Positions 34,396 to 45,530 of a stretch of DNA of 64,000 bases are shown here, in pieces. Under the pieces are notes generated by a model. The model had not been told where the DNA came from and made no database searches. It saw only the letters and a list, made by a program, of their open reading frames with translations. The position numbers were made by a program, and so were the translations under genes. Positions within the stretch are counted from its first letter, which is position 1. Each line of letters begins with the position of its first letter. Source of the DNA: Ahaetulla prasina (lineage: Eukaryota > Chordata > Lepidosauria > Squamata > Colubridae); the NCBI RefSeq assembly GCF_028640845.1, contig NC_080540.1, positions 93,756,061 through 93,820,060 of the forward strand. Direction: 5' to 3'.

Positions 34396-35160
34396 CATAA
34401 TAATTCCCACAATTTGACTAGTGTACAATACAATCACTTATCCGATCCTATACTCAAATTATGCTCAATCAGGACTGCTCGACCGCCACTCCCTCCCTTA
34501 ATCCTTTCTACCCTTCTTATCCTTCTTCTACTTTCCCCACCATCCTTCTCCTCGCTTTCCTACTTCCCCTCCTCTTCTAATTCTATGTTGTGTCTTATAT
34601 TTTTGGCCCATGCAATCATGGGGTCTTTTACACCTCCTCCGCCCTATCAAATTCTAGCAAATAATTATATAATTTGGTTATTAGTTTTTCCTCTGGACCT
34701 ATCAACAGTTTATCTAATTGTTGTGGTTCAATATCCAATTTCTTCTGCATCCTTTTTATATCTAGATTGTAACTGTAGATATGGCCACCAGTTTATAAAT
34801 ATTCCCTGTTCCTTTAACTCCTGATTATTTTTGAGCTTCCCTTGATTGTCTAAAATTTTGTTATATCTGAGCATTTTGCCTCCCTCTAGTGTATTGAGGG
34901 GATCATTGCCTCCATGGTAGATAGCCACCCCGGGATCTTCATATAATATTTTTTTCTTTATGTCTTCCCACATTTGTAACAATGCATCCCTTATTTTATG
35001 TCTGTAGAAATACGAGTGTGCCTTATATCCCCTGTCCTGCAGAGAAGCGTGCCACCCCTTTTGTAAATCATGCCCTTCCAATGTTAAAATTCTTCTATTT
35101 TTTAAGTTTATCCAATTTCACCCATACACCCTTCTGATACCTGTCAAGCAAGGACATCCA
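34396..35160 (-). mobile_element. L1-clade LINE ORF2 relic (minus)
   Basis: The minus frame 34728-35081 reads 'HDLQKGWHASLQDRGYKAHS' then 'FYRHKIRDALLQMWEDIKKK' and 'GIFINWWPYLQLQSRYKKD', the conserved segment after the polymerase in squamate L1 ORF2 (GWHA..., RNALL.VW, DWW.Y.QL.SRY..D). Upstream and downstream frames are broken. The plus-strand frame at 34414-34824 is its antisense. Confidence 0.72.
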
Positions 35161-35770
35161 TAATTTATTCTATTTCATTTCATTTCATTTTGTGAGATAC
35201 GCCGGCACTTCATATCAGCCATATTTTACTTAATTAAGTCACTGTAATTTCCTATCAGATGTAATTACCAATTAAATTGTTCTGCACATTTGCTTCCTTT
35301 TATTTACTATGCCTAATGAAAACAAATACAAGACACATATGCTTTAAAGTAGCTTTCATATGCTAACATATGCTAGTAAATCCATAATTATAATAGGTAT
35401 GTTAACATTCTTAATGCCATTCTTTGAATCACATTCTGATTATAGAAGTTGTGTGAAGAAATTGCTGAATGCAAGTTAATCCAACAATATCCCATGTACT
35501 GTATGAATTGGAAGATGGTTCTTATGCACAATACCCCAAAACTAATGAGATTTGGGTCAGGAAAGACTGGAAAAGATGCTTGGCAGATCCTGACTGTAGC
35601 ACTGTTGTAAAGCAGTATCACTGGCTGACTGCCAATTCACATTGAGAAAAATATGCACAAATGTAAAACTTGCCTCTAAAACAATGATGGCAAATCTTTT
35701 GGGTTGGTGTGTCAAAAATTTGGAAAATGCTTCACTGTGAATGTGTTATGTCACTTTTTGAACAAAAGAG
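35161..35770. other. no gene; short TTTCA repeat
   Basis: Contains about four TTTCA units at 35171-35191. Otherwise unremarkable AT-rich sequence. Confidence 0.5.
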
Positions 35771-36068
35771 TACAGGTAGTCCTTGACTTATGACCACAAT
35801 TGAGTCCAAAATTTATGTTGCTAAGTGAGAAATTTGCTAAGGGAGTTTTGCCCCATTTTATGAATTTTCATAATTAATTATGAATTATGATTGAATTATG
35901 ATTGAAGGGGATTAATTTCATAATTAATCTCCTGCATGGATTATTGCCTTGTCGTGGCAAAGGGGCTTGCATAGCTCAATGAAGCTATGAGCTATGCAGT
36001 GCAGGGACACCAAGACGGACAGGCCATAGCGGAGAGTTCTGACAAAACGTGATCCACTGGAGAAGGAA

Positions 36069-36635
36069 ATGGCAACCCACTCCAGTATCTTTGCCATGAC
36101 ACCGGAAGATGAACCCCTCAGGTCGGAAGGTGTCCAATATGCTACTGGGGAAGAGCGGAGAACTAGTACTAGTAGCGCCAGAAAGAATGAAGCGACTGGG
36201 CCAAAGCCGAAAGGACGCTCAGCTGTGGATGTATCTGGTGGTGAAAGGAAAGTCCGATGCGGTAAAGATTTTTTCTCCATAGGAACCTGGAATGTAAGAT
36301 CCATGAATCAAGGCAAGCTGGATGTGGTCAAACAAGAAATGACAAGACTGAACATCGACATCTTAGGAATCAGCGAACTAAAGTGGACAGGAATGGGTGA
36401 ATTTAATTCAGATAACCATCAGATATACTACTGTGGGCAAGAATCCCTTAGAAGAAATGGAGTAGCTTTCATAATCAATAAAAGAGTAGGAAAAGCAATA
36501 CTGGGATACAATCCCCAAAATGACAGAATGATCTCAGTTCGAATCCAAGGCAAACCATTCAATATCACAGTAGTTCAACCACTGGTGCTAAAGAGGATGA
36601 AATTGACCGGTTCTATGAAGCCCTACAGTACCTGA
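36069..36635 (+). pseudogene. Bov-B endonuclease domain fragment
   Basis: A 188-codon frame. After a variable N-terminal part it reads 'FFSIGTWNVRSMNQGKLDVV', 'IDILGISELKWTGMGEFNSD' and 'NGVAFIINKRVGKAILGY', the N-terminal two thirds of the apurinic-type endonuclease, including the W-N and SE(L)KW motifs. It is intact where the copy at 20.9 kb has lost bases, but runs out of frame near 36575 because about 15 bases are missing. Confidence 0.87.
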
Positions 36636-37106
36636 TAGAATTAACACCAAAAAATGATGTCCTTATCATCATGGGAGATTGGAATGCTAAAGTAGGAAGC
36701 CAAAAGATTACCGGAATAACAGGCAAGTTTGGCCTTGGAGTACAAAATGAAGCAGGGCACACAGGCTGATAGAATTCTGTCAAGATAATACAATGGTCAT
36801 AGCAAACACTCTTTTCCAACAACCTAAGACACGACTCTACACATGGACATCACCAGATGGTCAACACAGAAATCAGATTGACTATGTGCTCTGCAGCCAA
36901 GATGGAGAACCTGTATACAGTCAGTAAAAACAAGACCAGGAGCTGACTGTGGCCCAGACCATGAGCTTCTTCTTGCAAATTTTAGGTTTAAACTGAAGAA
37001 AGTAGGGAAAAGCACCAGGCCACTCAGGTATGAACTAAATCATATCCCTGATGAATATACAGTAGAGGCGACAAATAGATTTAAAGAATTAGATCCAATA
37101 GACAGA

Positions 37107-37562
37107 GTGCCTGATGAACTATGGACAGAGGTTTGCAACATTGTACAAGAGGTAGCAACTAAAACCATTCCAAAGAAAAAGAAATGCAAGAAAGCAAAAT
37201 GGCTGTCTGAGGAAGCTTTGCAAATACCTGAGGAAAGAAGGGAAGTGAAAGGCAAGGGAGAAAGATACATCCAATTAAATGCAGAATTCCAGAGAATAGC
37301 TAGAAGAGATAAGAATGCTTTCTTAAATGAACAATGCAAAGAAATAGAAGAAAACAATAGAATAGGGAGGACCAGAGATGTCTTCAAGAAAATTGGAGAT
37401 CTGAAGGGAACGTTTTATGCAAAGATGGGCATGATAAAGGACCAGAATGGCAGGGATCTAATAGAGGCAGAAGAGATAAAGAAGAGGTGGCAAAATTACA
37501 CAGAAGAACTATACAAGAATGAGCTTAAAATCACTGATAACCACAATGGAGTAGTCACTGAC
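37107..37562 (+). pseudogene. Bov-B linker fragment, cut by an LTR
   Basis: Codes for the lysine/glutamate-rich linker between endonuclease and reverse transcriptase ('TIPKKKKCKKAKWLSEEALQ', 'EENNRIGRTRDVFKKIGDL'). The frame reaches the LTR at 37563 and reads a few codons into it before a stop. The remainder resumes at 38135. Confidence 0.85.
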
Positions 37563-37736
37563 TGTCGTGTCCCACTCCTTCGCTGACGGCCGGGTCAGGG
37601 AAATCCGAATCAGGCTTGCCTCTGCAGCTCTGCCCAAAGTCCTAGCAAAGTCCTCAGAGCAGGCAGGAGACCAGTAAGTGACTTCAGCAAGATAAGTTCA
37701 ACTTTGCCTGACTCAGAGACTGCCAGAAAGCAGATC

Positions 37737-37748
37737 CTTTATATAGGC
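37737..37748 (-). promoter_or_regulatory. TATA box of the solo LTR
   Basis: The minus strand reads 'cctatataaaggatc' in a GC-richer context, about 390 bp from the LTR's 5' end. This is the expected place for an LTR core promoter. Confidence 0.65.
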
Positions 37749-37931
37749 CATGGGGTGTGGCTCCATGACTCAGCACTCATTAAGGCCTGTCCCTCCCTTC
37801 CTTCTGTTGCCTCCGCCTATCCAGTCTTCTGATGCGAGGGTCACTCCAATCAGCAGCTGTTTGAAGTAAACTTTCTTCAGGCTCATATGCTGTGGAGGAG
37901 GGGGAGGGGTCTAGCTGCTCCGTTTGCCTGG

Positions 37932-38075
37932 GCATGGAGCCAGGGCTGGGGCCGGAGGATGCTCCCTCCTCTGCAGCCTGCTTGGGCATGGAGCCAGGGC
38001 TGGGACCGGGAGGTGCCCCCTCCTCTGCAGCTTGTCTGGGCATGGAGCCAGGACTGGGGCCGGGAGGCATACATT
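37932..38075. repeat. three 54-bp tandem repeats in LTR U3
   Basis: Units start at 37932, 37986 and 40 bases into the next line at 38040, each with 'gcatggagccagg' as first words; the third is partial. GC-rich and open in several frames on both strands. Tandem repeats in U3 are often enhancer repeats; that role is inferred. Confidence 0.9.
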
Positions 38076-38134
38076 CCTCCGTGTTCGGGAGATAAGCAGA
38101 CCCCGGCTGCGGTGAGAGCGGACAAGACACAACA

Positions 38135-39036
38135 CTGACCTTGAGCCAGATATCTTAAAATGTGAAGTCAAATGGGCCTTAGGAAATCTGAGCAACAACA
38201 AAGCTAGTGGAGGAGACAGTATTCCAGCTGAGCTATTCAAAATCTTAAAAGACGATGCAGTAAAAGTGCTACACCCAATTTGCCAGCAAATTTGGAAAAC
38301 TCAACAATGGCCACAGGATTGGAAAAGGTCAGTTTACATTCCAATTCCAAAGAAAGGCAATGCCAAAGAATGTTAAACTATCGCACCATTGCACTCATTT
38401 CACATGTTATTAAGGTTATGCTTAAAATCCTACAAGCTAGGCTCCAGCAGTATGTGGATCGGGAACTACCAGAAGTACAGGCAGAATTTCGTAGAGGCAG
38501 AGGAACTAGAGATCAAATTGCCAACATACGCTGGATCATGGAGAAAGCTAGGGAGGTTCCAGAAAAACATCTACTTCTGTTTCATTGACTATGCTAAAGC
38601 CTTTGATTGTGTGGATCACAACAAATTGTGGCAAGTTCTTAAAGAGATGGGAGTACCAGACCATCTCATTTGTCTCTTGAGAAACCTATATGCGGGTCAA
38701 GAAGCAATAGTGAGAACTGGACACGGAACCACTGATTGGTTCAAAATTGGGAAAGGAGTCCGGTAAGGCTGTATACTATCACCCTGTCTATTTAACTTAT
38801 ATGCAGAGCACATCATGAGAAAGGCGGGGCTAGATGAATCAAAAATTGGAATTAAGATTGCCGGAGGAAATATCAACAACCTCAGATACGCAGATGATAC
38901 CACTCTAATGGCCGAAAGCGAAGAGGAACTAAACAGCCTCTTGATGTGGGTGAAGGAGGAGAGTGCAAAAGTTGGCTTGAAACTCAACATTAAGAAAACT
39001 AAAATCATGGCATCCAGCCCTCTCAATTCCTGGTAG
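38135..39036 (+). pseudogene. Bov-B reverse transcriptase, broken
   Basis: Resumes after the LTR with 'ctgaccttgagcc' and covers the polymerase in several frames: 38280-38588 ('RTIALISHVIKVMLKILQAR', 'AEFRRGRGTRDQIANIRW'), 38389-38766 ('YFCFIDYAKAFDCVDHN') and 38815-39036 ('NNLRYADDTTLMAE'). Frameshifts lie near 38373 and 38553. A stop at 38764 replaces the residue after 'GKGVR'. It ends 'MASSPLNSW' with the same TAG as the other copy. Confidence 0.88.
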
Positions 39037-39498
39037 ATAGATGGGGAAGAAATGGAGGTAGTGACAGATTTTATTTCCCTGGGCAATGTATGGCTGTGAA
39101 GATTGAACCATAAGAAAGACTGAGCACCAAAGAATTGAGGCCTTTGAACTCTGGTGCTGGAGAAGACTCCTGCGAGTCCCTTGGACTGCAAGGCGAACAA
39201 ACAAGTCAGTTCTAGAGGAGATCAACCCTGACTGCTCTTTAGAAGGCCAGATCCTGAAGATGAAACTGAAATACTTTGGCCACCTAATGAGAAGGTAGGA
39301 CTCACTGGAGAAGAGCATAATGTTGGGAAAGATTGAGGGCAAAAGAAGAAGGGGATGACAGAGAACAAGGTGGCTGGATGGAGTCACTGAAGCAGTAGGC
39401 ATGAGTTTAAATGGACTCCAGAGGATGGTAGAGGACAGGAAGCCCTGGGGTCACAATGGGTCGGACATGACTTCGCAACTAACAACAACAACAACAAC
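39037..39498 (+). pseudogene. Bov-B C-terminal domain fragment
   Basis: Has the same 'gattttatttccctgggcaatg' to 'tatggctgtgaag' join as 23537-23575, followed by the C-terminal domain ('FELWCWRRLLRVPWTARRT'). Further stops, e.g. at 39297-39299, break it. The 3' end is the usual AAC-rich tail. Confidence 0.85.
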
Positions 39499-39809
39499 AT
39501 GAATTTTCTTGCCACATTTGTTAAGTGAATCACTGCAGTTGTTACATTAATAGCAGAGTTGTTAAATAAATCTGGTTTCTGCACTGACTTTGCTTGTCAG
39601 CAGGCCACAAAAGGGGATCACATGTTCCTGGGACACTGCAACCATCATAAATGCGAGTCAGTTGCCAAGCATCAGAATTTTGATCATGTGACTGTGGGGA
39701 CGCTGCAATGGTCATAAGGGTGAAAAATGGTCATAAGTCACTTTTTTCAGTGCTGTTGTTACTTTGAACAGTCACAAAATGAACTAATATAAGTCAAGGA
39801 CTACCTGTA

Positions 39810-42466
39810 AAAAATTATCTATCTCCACCATGTAGGCCATCCTATACCATGTAGGCCATCCTGCACTCAGTGCAGCACCAAGGCTGGGCCTGAAGCTGAG
39901 ACCTAAGCCTTGACTTAAGTCCTCGTGACATTTCCCAAGGTGTAGGATCCTTGGGGAATTGCACCATTGCTCCCATGGCCCAGCCCTCCTCAGGATCTGC
40001 CATATGCCACTTATTTTTGTTCTCTTTCTATTGACAGTAGCCTTCAGTCTACTTGAGGTTGCTACAGTCACAAGGCCTTTGTTCTTGAAGTGGCTTCCAA
40101 GAATGGTCTTCTGTGGCATCTGCCACTTCCAAAGACCACACAAACCACATCCTGTTCTGGTACGATTTTTGGAAACTATGTAAGAGCATAGTCCATTCTT
40201 GTGACTTCCAGATGGTCCAGAAGCTGCACAACAATCCACCCAGTTCCTCCTCACACTTCAAAGTCATGTGAGCACAGATCATGCTTTCAAGATTAATTGT
40301 TGGATGTTGGTAAAAACTGGCATGTCACTGAAAACATTGTGGCATGTACTAGGTTTCACCAGACTGTTCTAGATAAAACTGTCAGTCAGCAATCTACTGA
40401 GATTATGGCAGAGGCAACATCTGGCTCTTCCTCTTATAGTTCAATATCATTTCTAATAACAAATGATACATGTTGACAGGAGAGCATTATGAAACAAGGA
40501 GATGTACTAGCAGAATCTGATAGCACAGTACCACAGAGACAATAAGAAACAGAGCAACCTTCTTCTCAATGGAATACTGATACTTAAATATATTTAGTAA
40601 CCAGTAATGGGAAAAGAAATTATACAATTGTAAGCAATGAAGGAAAAAATGGAGCATCATGGATAAGAGCTTGTTGGCTTTCTTGAAGTTTGAATGAAAG
40701 CATTCTTATCAGATGGTAAAAACATACTGCTCACACTGCTACATTTTGATGAAGTGTGTGTGTGAGAGAGAGAGAGAGAGGGAGGGAGGGAGGGAGGGAA
40801 GGAGGGAGAATAAATAATATTTATTGTAAGAGCTGAAATGAAAAATTCATGTTCAAAAACTATCGCACTAATAATTAGTCTATGAATTAATTACATTAGG
40901 GTTTTTTTCTTTATTTCCAACCTGATCCTATATTACTTTACATATTGACCAATAATATCAAAATGAATGTAGTTTAGTCCAGGACTGTGCTCTTTTCAAA
41001 ACTTTAATGAAAATAGAGAATAGGCCACAGCTCCAAAGTATTTCTCACCAGAAATTGGAAAAACAACATTTTTGAATGTAAAATGTAAATGTTTTTACCC
41101 TGTTAGTTTACTATTGGCACAGATTTTAAAGAAAATCAGAACTGCTTTGATCATTCCAAAATGAAAACAGGTATATAAAACAATTGTATCATATCTTCCC
41201 TTGCATTGGTTTTTGCAGAAAAGTATAAAATATATACATTTTATAAAAAATGTACATAAAATAAAAAATCATATTTGGAGTTTTGAAAAAAAAATTTTTA
41301 AAGGATGCCTATGTCACATGGGGGCAACATATAAAGTAGAAAAAACATATGATTGCTGGAACTCACTGGTAAGTCAGGTTTTTTTAAAAAAAGTTCTGCA
41401 TATATCTTCACTAAATATTAGAAATGGAATTCACATCAATCATACAGTTATTTGGAGATTTCATTTTGACTGCACTGCCAGAAGAATCACTTTTTTATTT
41501 GACTGAATAAAATCTTCCCCGACCATGAGAAAATGATGTATGGAAGAAAGCAATATTACCACATAACCACTATAACTAAATTTAATTCCCAGAAAAATAA
41601 GAAAAGGAAAGCTCTGAGGATGCAGAGAGTTGATAAATGAATTTATAAAGAACTGACTTCCTGTAACAATACAGTAGTCTGTTACCTACTAGAATGTTCA
41701 TAAAGTCTTTGGAAGACCATAAAATAACAGTGAAGAATGTTTCATTCTGAAGAACTTGAAAAACTTAATGCTGCTATAGTTTACTACTTAGAAAGTAGTA
41801 TTATTTTGTAAAAGCAACTTTTAAGCCAAAGCAATTCACTCCTATAGACAAGAACATTGCAAGATTTATATACATAGAAGCGTGCACAGTGCACAACTGA
41901 TCTTTCTTGCCAACTCTAATATAAAAGCTAATGCCACCTTCAACTTCATTATAAAACCTAGTTTCTTTGTCTGAAAAATTTCTGTTAAACTGTACATTCC
42001 AAGAACAGAATGCGCAGTAAAACCAGACATTTTTGTAAAAAGAAAAAAAAAAGAATATGTTCAAATTTGATTTCTCTTGGCAATTTGTAATCATTTCCAG
42101 ATAAACTACATCTTATAAAATACAGTTTTCTTTCAGCTTCTTCTAGTGCTGATTCAAAGGATCAAAAAGCAGGGTAAATACTGCTTGAACACCCTTGAAT
42201 AATATTTTTGCACCACTTAAAGGTAATGCTTAAGCAGCAACATCAAAACAAAAAAGCCATTATATATTTCTTTTATATGTAAGCCTTTCTTCTCTCTCTT
42301 TCTTTTTTTGTAAACTTTGTTGTTCCAATTAGAGCTAGATATATTATCCTTTTTTTTAAGACACTATATTTGTTATTTATACCATAGTTGCAGGATAGGG
42401 AAAATGTGATATATTTTTTCTATTATGTAACCAATACATATTTATGATGGTCTTGCATGTGTAGTG
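39810..42466. other. no identified gene; GA/GGGA microsatellite inside
   Basis: 39830-40440 is less AT-rich and has modest frames on both strands (39784-40254 minus, 39959-40183 plus). I could not match them to any family. A GA/GGGA microsatellite lies at 40757-40809. The rest is AT-rich without features. Confidence 0.45.
40757..40809. repeat. GT/GA/GGGA microsatellite
   Basis: TG and AG dimers pass into GGGA tetramers. Confidence 0.9.
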
Positions 42467-42474
42467 CTAAGGAA

Positions 42475-42559
42475 GGGATGGGCAACTATGGCTAGCTTAT
42501 GATCTGTGGACTTCCAGAATACCTGAGCCAGAAGTCCACAGGTTGTAAAGTTGCCCTTT
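42475..42559. mobile_element. small hAT-type MITE, 85 bp
   Basis: The ends 'gggatgggcaact' and 'agttgcccttttt' are imperfect inverted repeats. The flanks are ctaaggaa (42467-42474) and ttaaggaa (42560-42567). The centre has 'ctgtggacttcc' against 'agtccacag', as in the elements at 43053 and 49596. Confidence 0.65.
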
Positions 42560-43052
42560 TTAAGGAAAAGGAAAGCTTCGTGCCATTGTCACTTTATCAA
42601 TCCTCAATTTTCTCTGCTCTTCTTTCCCATTATCTGATACCACCTTCCCCACTGATCCTTCCTTCGTAGTTGGTTTAAACAAATAGTGCGATGCAGCCAT
42701 CCAATCTGTATCATACCAATCACTCATGTGCATTTCCCCCAGCAGAAGAACTGGGCATAAAAAAACAATCATGCATTGTATTTTTCTGTGTGTTTGTGTG
42801 GCATTGACTCAGCCAAATTGAAGAAGAAGGGACAGTGAGATGGCGCTTAAGTTATACTTTAAGTGCCTTCAAAAGCAGAAAACCTAATTTTTCAGGACTT
42901 TCTAACGCTACTGAAACTTTTACTGGTGGGTCAGTACATTGATGTATCACTATCACTAATCAGTGGTAATTAACTGTTCCCTGAACTGTTGCAGTGGACT
43001 AGTGTAAACCTAGCAATGCTACATAATCAAGATTTCTATAAGTGGTCTAGAC

Positions 43053-43168
43053 CAGGGGGTCTGCAAACTTAGCTCTTTTAAGACTTGTGGACTTCAAGCA
43101 AAGCTGGCTGAGGAACTCTGGAAGTTGAAGTCCACAAGTCTTAAAAGAGCCAAGTTTGCAGACTCCTG
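43053..43168. mobile_element. palindromic hAT-type MITE, 116 bp
   Basis: Flanked by the perfect 8-bp duplication gtctagac (43045-43052 and 43169-43176), itself a palindrome. Almost the whole element is an inverted repeat: arms of about 45 bp from 'cagggggtctgcaaactt' to 'aagtttgcagactcctg'. Non-coding. Confidence 0.93.
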
Positions 43169-43204
43169 GTCTAGACTATGGTAATCTGTAACATGTATTT
43201 TTAA

Positions 43205-43990
43205 AAAGAGAAACAGAATGATGGGGTCTAGGAAATTATTGGCCAGTTGGCTTAATATGTGTTCTGAATAAATCGATGAAAAACATTTCTAAACATGAAT
43301 AGGGAGATGACTGTGTTTCCTAATAACATTTTTTTTTAATGTAAACTCTTTTAAAAAGTGAAAAATACTAAAAGGAAGGACAAGTTCTTCATGAGCCAAT
43401 AATATAAAATAGCTGCTAGAAGGGCAGATGCAACTCTGGGCTCCATTTGAAAAAGTAGTGTTGTCAAAGATATGTGAAGTCCTTGTACTCTGTTCTGCAC
43501 AGATGAGACTACACCCGGTATACTGTGTACATTTTCAGAGGAGGTCTGATAATTTGGAAGAAGACTAGAGAACAGTGCCAAAGATGGTACAGGGACCCAT
43601 TATATGCCTGATGAGACAAGATGGAGAAACCGGTGATATTCAATCTAAATAAAAGAAGGGATATCAATATCAGTATTCAGAATTGTAAAAGGATGACATA
43701 AAGGAGATAGCCAGGAATTATTTTCTACTGCCACAGAAACTAGAACCAGCAATAAGGGATTCAAGTAACAGTTATTTAGATTTCCTTTAAATATAAAGAA
43801 AAATTTCCCAATGTAATATCCGTAGAACAGTGGAAGTGTCACCATGTGGACGTTATGTATTCTATATCTCTGGAAGTTTAATAAGAGCTAGATGGTCATT
43901 TCCCAGAATGGTTTAAAGGTCCACGTTTTCTCGGACAGGGGTAAACTAGATGAACTTTGTGGTCTTTTCCATCTCCACAGCTCTGATTTC
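43205..43990 (+). mobile_element. ancient CR1 LINE relic
   Basis: Decayed CR1 motifs in order: 'RKLLASWLNM' near 43230, 'ADATLGSI' near 43425, a PHLEYC-like 'RLHPVYCVHFQRR' near 43508 and 'FNLNKRR' near 43650. The end 'tggtcttttccatctccacagctctgatttc' corresponds to a CR1 3' end. It carries many indels and no long frame. Resembles the relic at 30961-31470. Confidence 0.65.
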
Positions 43991-45365
43991 ACAAACTATT
44001 CTGCAGTTTTCTCTGAGAAAATTCAGTGGTATCCTCAACTTTTACATTATTTTGTGACTTTGATTTGATTTATGAATCTAAACTTGTTTATATAATTGTG
44101 TCGTTCCTGTATGAATATTATAGTCCTAATTGAATTTTTTTGAAAAATTTGTGTTTTTGAAAAATTAGGGAACAAACCCATACTGAAATTATTTGCCTGG
44201 GTGGGTCATGCTTCTCCCAAGTTTAAAGATAGAAACTGAGATCTGTAATAAATTACAGTATTCTATTATATGATGTAGAAGCAAAATATTGTTTACTAAG
44301 TCCTGAAATTAATGTATTGAATTCTGATCATACTTGAGAAAGTGCAGACAAGGCCAGCAAATTTACTGAGATATAAAAAAAAATCTTCTGTGGATAGATC
44401 TTAAAAAAATTAAAAATTAATTTGTTAGGATATAATAAAAATTATTAGATATAAACTTTTAAGAAAAATAACATAAAGATGACTAGTTACTTTAACCATC
44501 TTAATAGGAAAAGAAGCAATCATTAAAGGTTAGTGTGAAAAAATATTTAACATAGGAGATTTGCCAGCCAGTGGTTGTAATAGATGCTTATTTCCCATAT
44601 AAAACAAAAGAACTTTTAATTGGATTTTTATAATGTTGTATATTTTTCCACTTCATTTTATCAGAACTGGTGGTTCTTTAAATGGTCTGTGAACCTGTTC
44701 TGGATTCCATTAAGAATTCTTGTCTACATCAATAATAACCTGAAAATAAAGGCTACACTTGAAGATCAAATCTGCAGGCAGCATGTGAAGTGGGCATTAT
44801 GCATTTCCTTTAGGAGTACCTCTGGAAAAAATTAGCTCCACTTTGTACTCAGTGAATCGCTCAGAATTATTTCTAAAGTTGCTAATATGAACCTGTCATA
44901 TTTTCATATTTTTGCTCTCTGCTATGTCAGGAATCAGAAAGTTTTGCTTATAAAAAGTTTATGGGATTGATGATCTTTGAATAGTCCAAGCTGGAAAAAT
45001 TTATAGTTTTGTGTTTGGATTCCTTCCTCTCGCAACATATATTTGTTACACCCTAACCTAGGAGCAATATTAAAATTTTGTGTGATACACTGGTATTATA
45101 ACTTCCTCATCACATATCCATACTTTTCTGCAGCCACCCAACAAATGCTTTGTGCTGTTTTTAATGTTTTAGTATTGCTGAGAAAAGCAAACAGTGATAG
45201 TTTGGGTCTCATAGGCAAGATTCTTGGAGAAGAAAAAGGAAAGCGCACAAGTGGGCTGACTTAGAGACAGAGTTTAAAAATAATCAGGAAGGAAAATGAA
45301 AATGATTTCACCTGCATTTTCTGCATCGCATGAGAAAAGTACATCTTCCCCTTCCTTATCACTTT
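43991..45365. other. no gene or clear repeat seen
   Basis: About 1.4 kb of AT-rich sequence. Frames 44620-44835 and 45043-45264 show no recognisable domain. Confidence 0.5.
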
Positions 45366-45530
45366 CTATAGAGGGATGATCAAGAGCATCCTGTCATATG
45401 GCATTACTATCTGGTTTAGAAGCATTACTGTTTCAGACAGGAAGGCAGTGCAGACAGTGATGAGGATGGCAAAAAAGATTATTGGCAGTTCACTCCCTTC
45501 TATCCAGGAGACAGCATATAAGCTCGTGAT

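Larger units (their letters stand above)
37563..38134 (-). mobile_element. solo LTR of a retrovirus-like or Gypsy-like element, 572 bp
   Basis: Flanked by the 5-bp duplication ctgac (37558-37562 and 38135-38139). The ends are TGTCGTGTC and GACACAACA, the TG...CA form of LTRs. On the minus strand a TATA box ('tatataaagg', about 37737-37748) sits about 390 bp into the LTR, which sets its direction. The U3 part holds three 54-bp repeats. No internal region or second LTR is present, so recombination between two LTRs probably removed the body. Family not determined. Confidence 0.88.
35870..39498 (+). mobile_element. Bov-B LINE (RTE clade), second copy, with solo LTR inside
   Basis: Flanked by the 10-bp duplication atgaattttc (35860-35869 and 39499-39508). 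35870-35934 is AT-rich filler made of 'taattatgaattatgattg' words; Bov-B leader sequence starts at about 35935. Endonuclease, linker, reverse transcriptase and C-terminal pieces follow in order, with many frame breaks. Compared with 20511-23983 this copy lacks about 40 bp near 36098. An LTR is inserted at 37563-38134. It ends in 'cgcaactaacaacaacaac'. Confidence 0.95.
35773..39807. mobile_element. TA-flanked palindromic MITE, split by Bov-B
   Basis: The left end 'caggtagtccttgactta' (35773) and right end 'taagtcaaggactacctg' (39790-39807) are perfect inverted repeats, each flanked by TA, as for Tc1/mariner-type elements. Only 35773-35869 and 39509-39807 are MITE, about 395 bp; the rest is a Bov-B insertion. 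The body words 'gttgctaagtgag' and 'ggtcataagtcactttttt' are typical of a common squamate MITE. Confidence 0.85.

Noticed and set aside
34414..34824. 136-codon plus frame rich in Pro/Leu/Ser
   Set aside because: Antisense to the L1 ORF2 relic at 34396-35160.
37780..38240. Proline-rich frames on both strands, e.g. 116 codons on the minus strand
   Set aside because: They come from the 54-bp GC-rich repeats of the solo LTR U3; no known domain.
39784..40282. Minus frames of 156 and 77 codons in a less AT-rich stretch
   Set aside because: No recognisable domain, frames overlap on both strands, and no splice or promoter context is visible; left unassigned.
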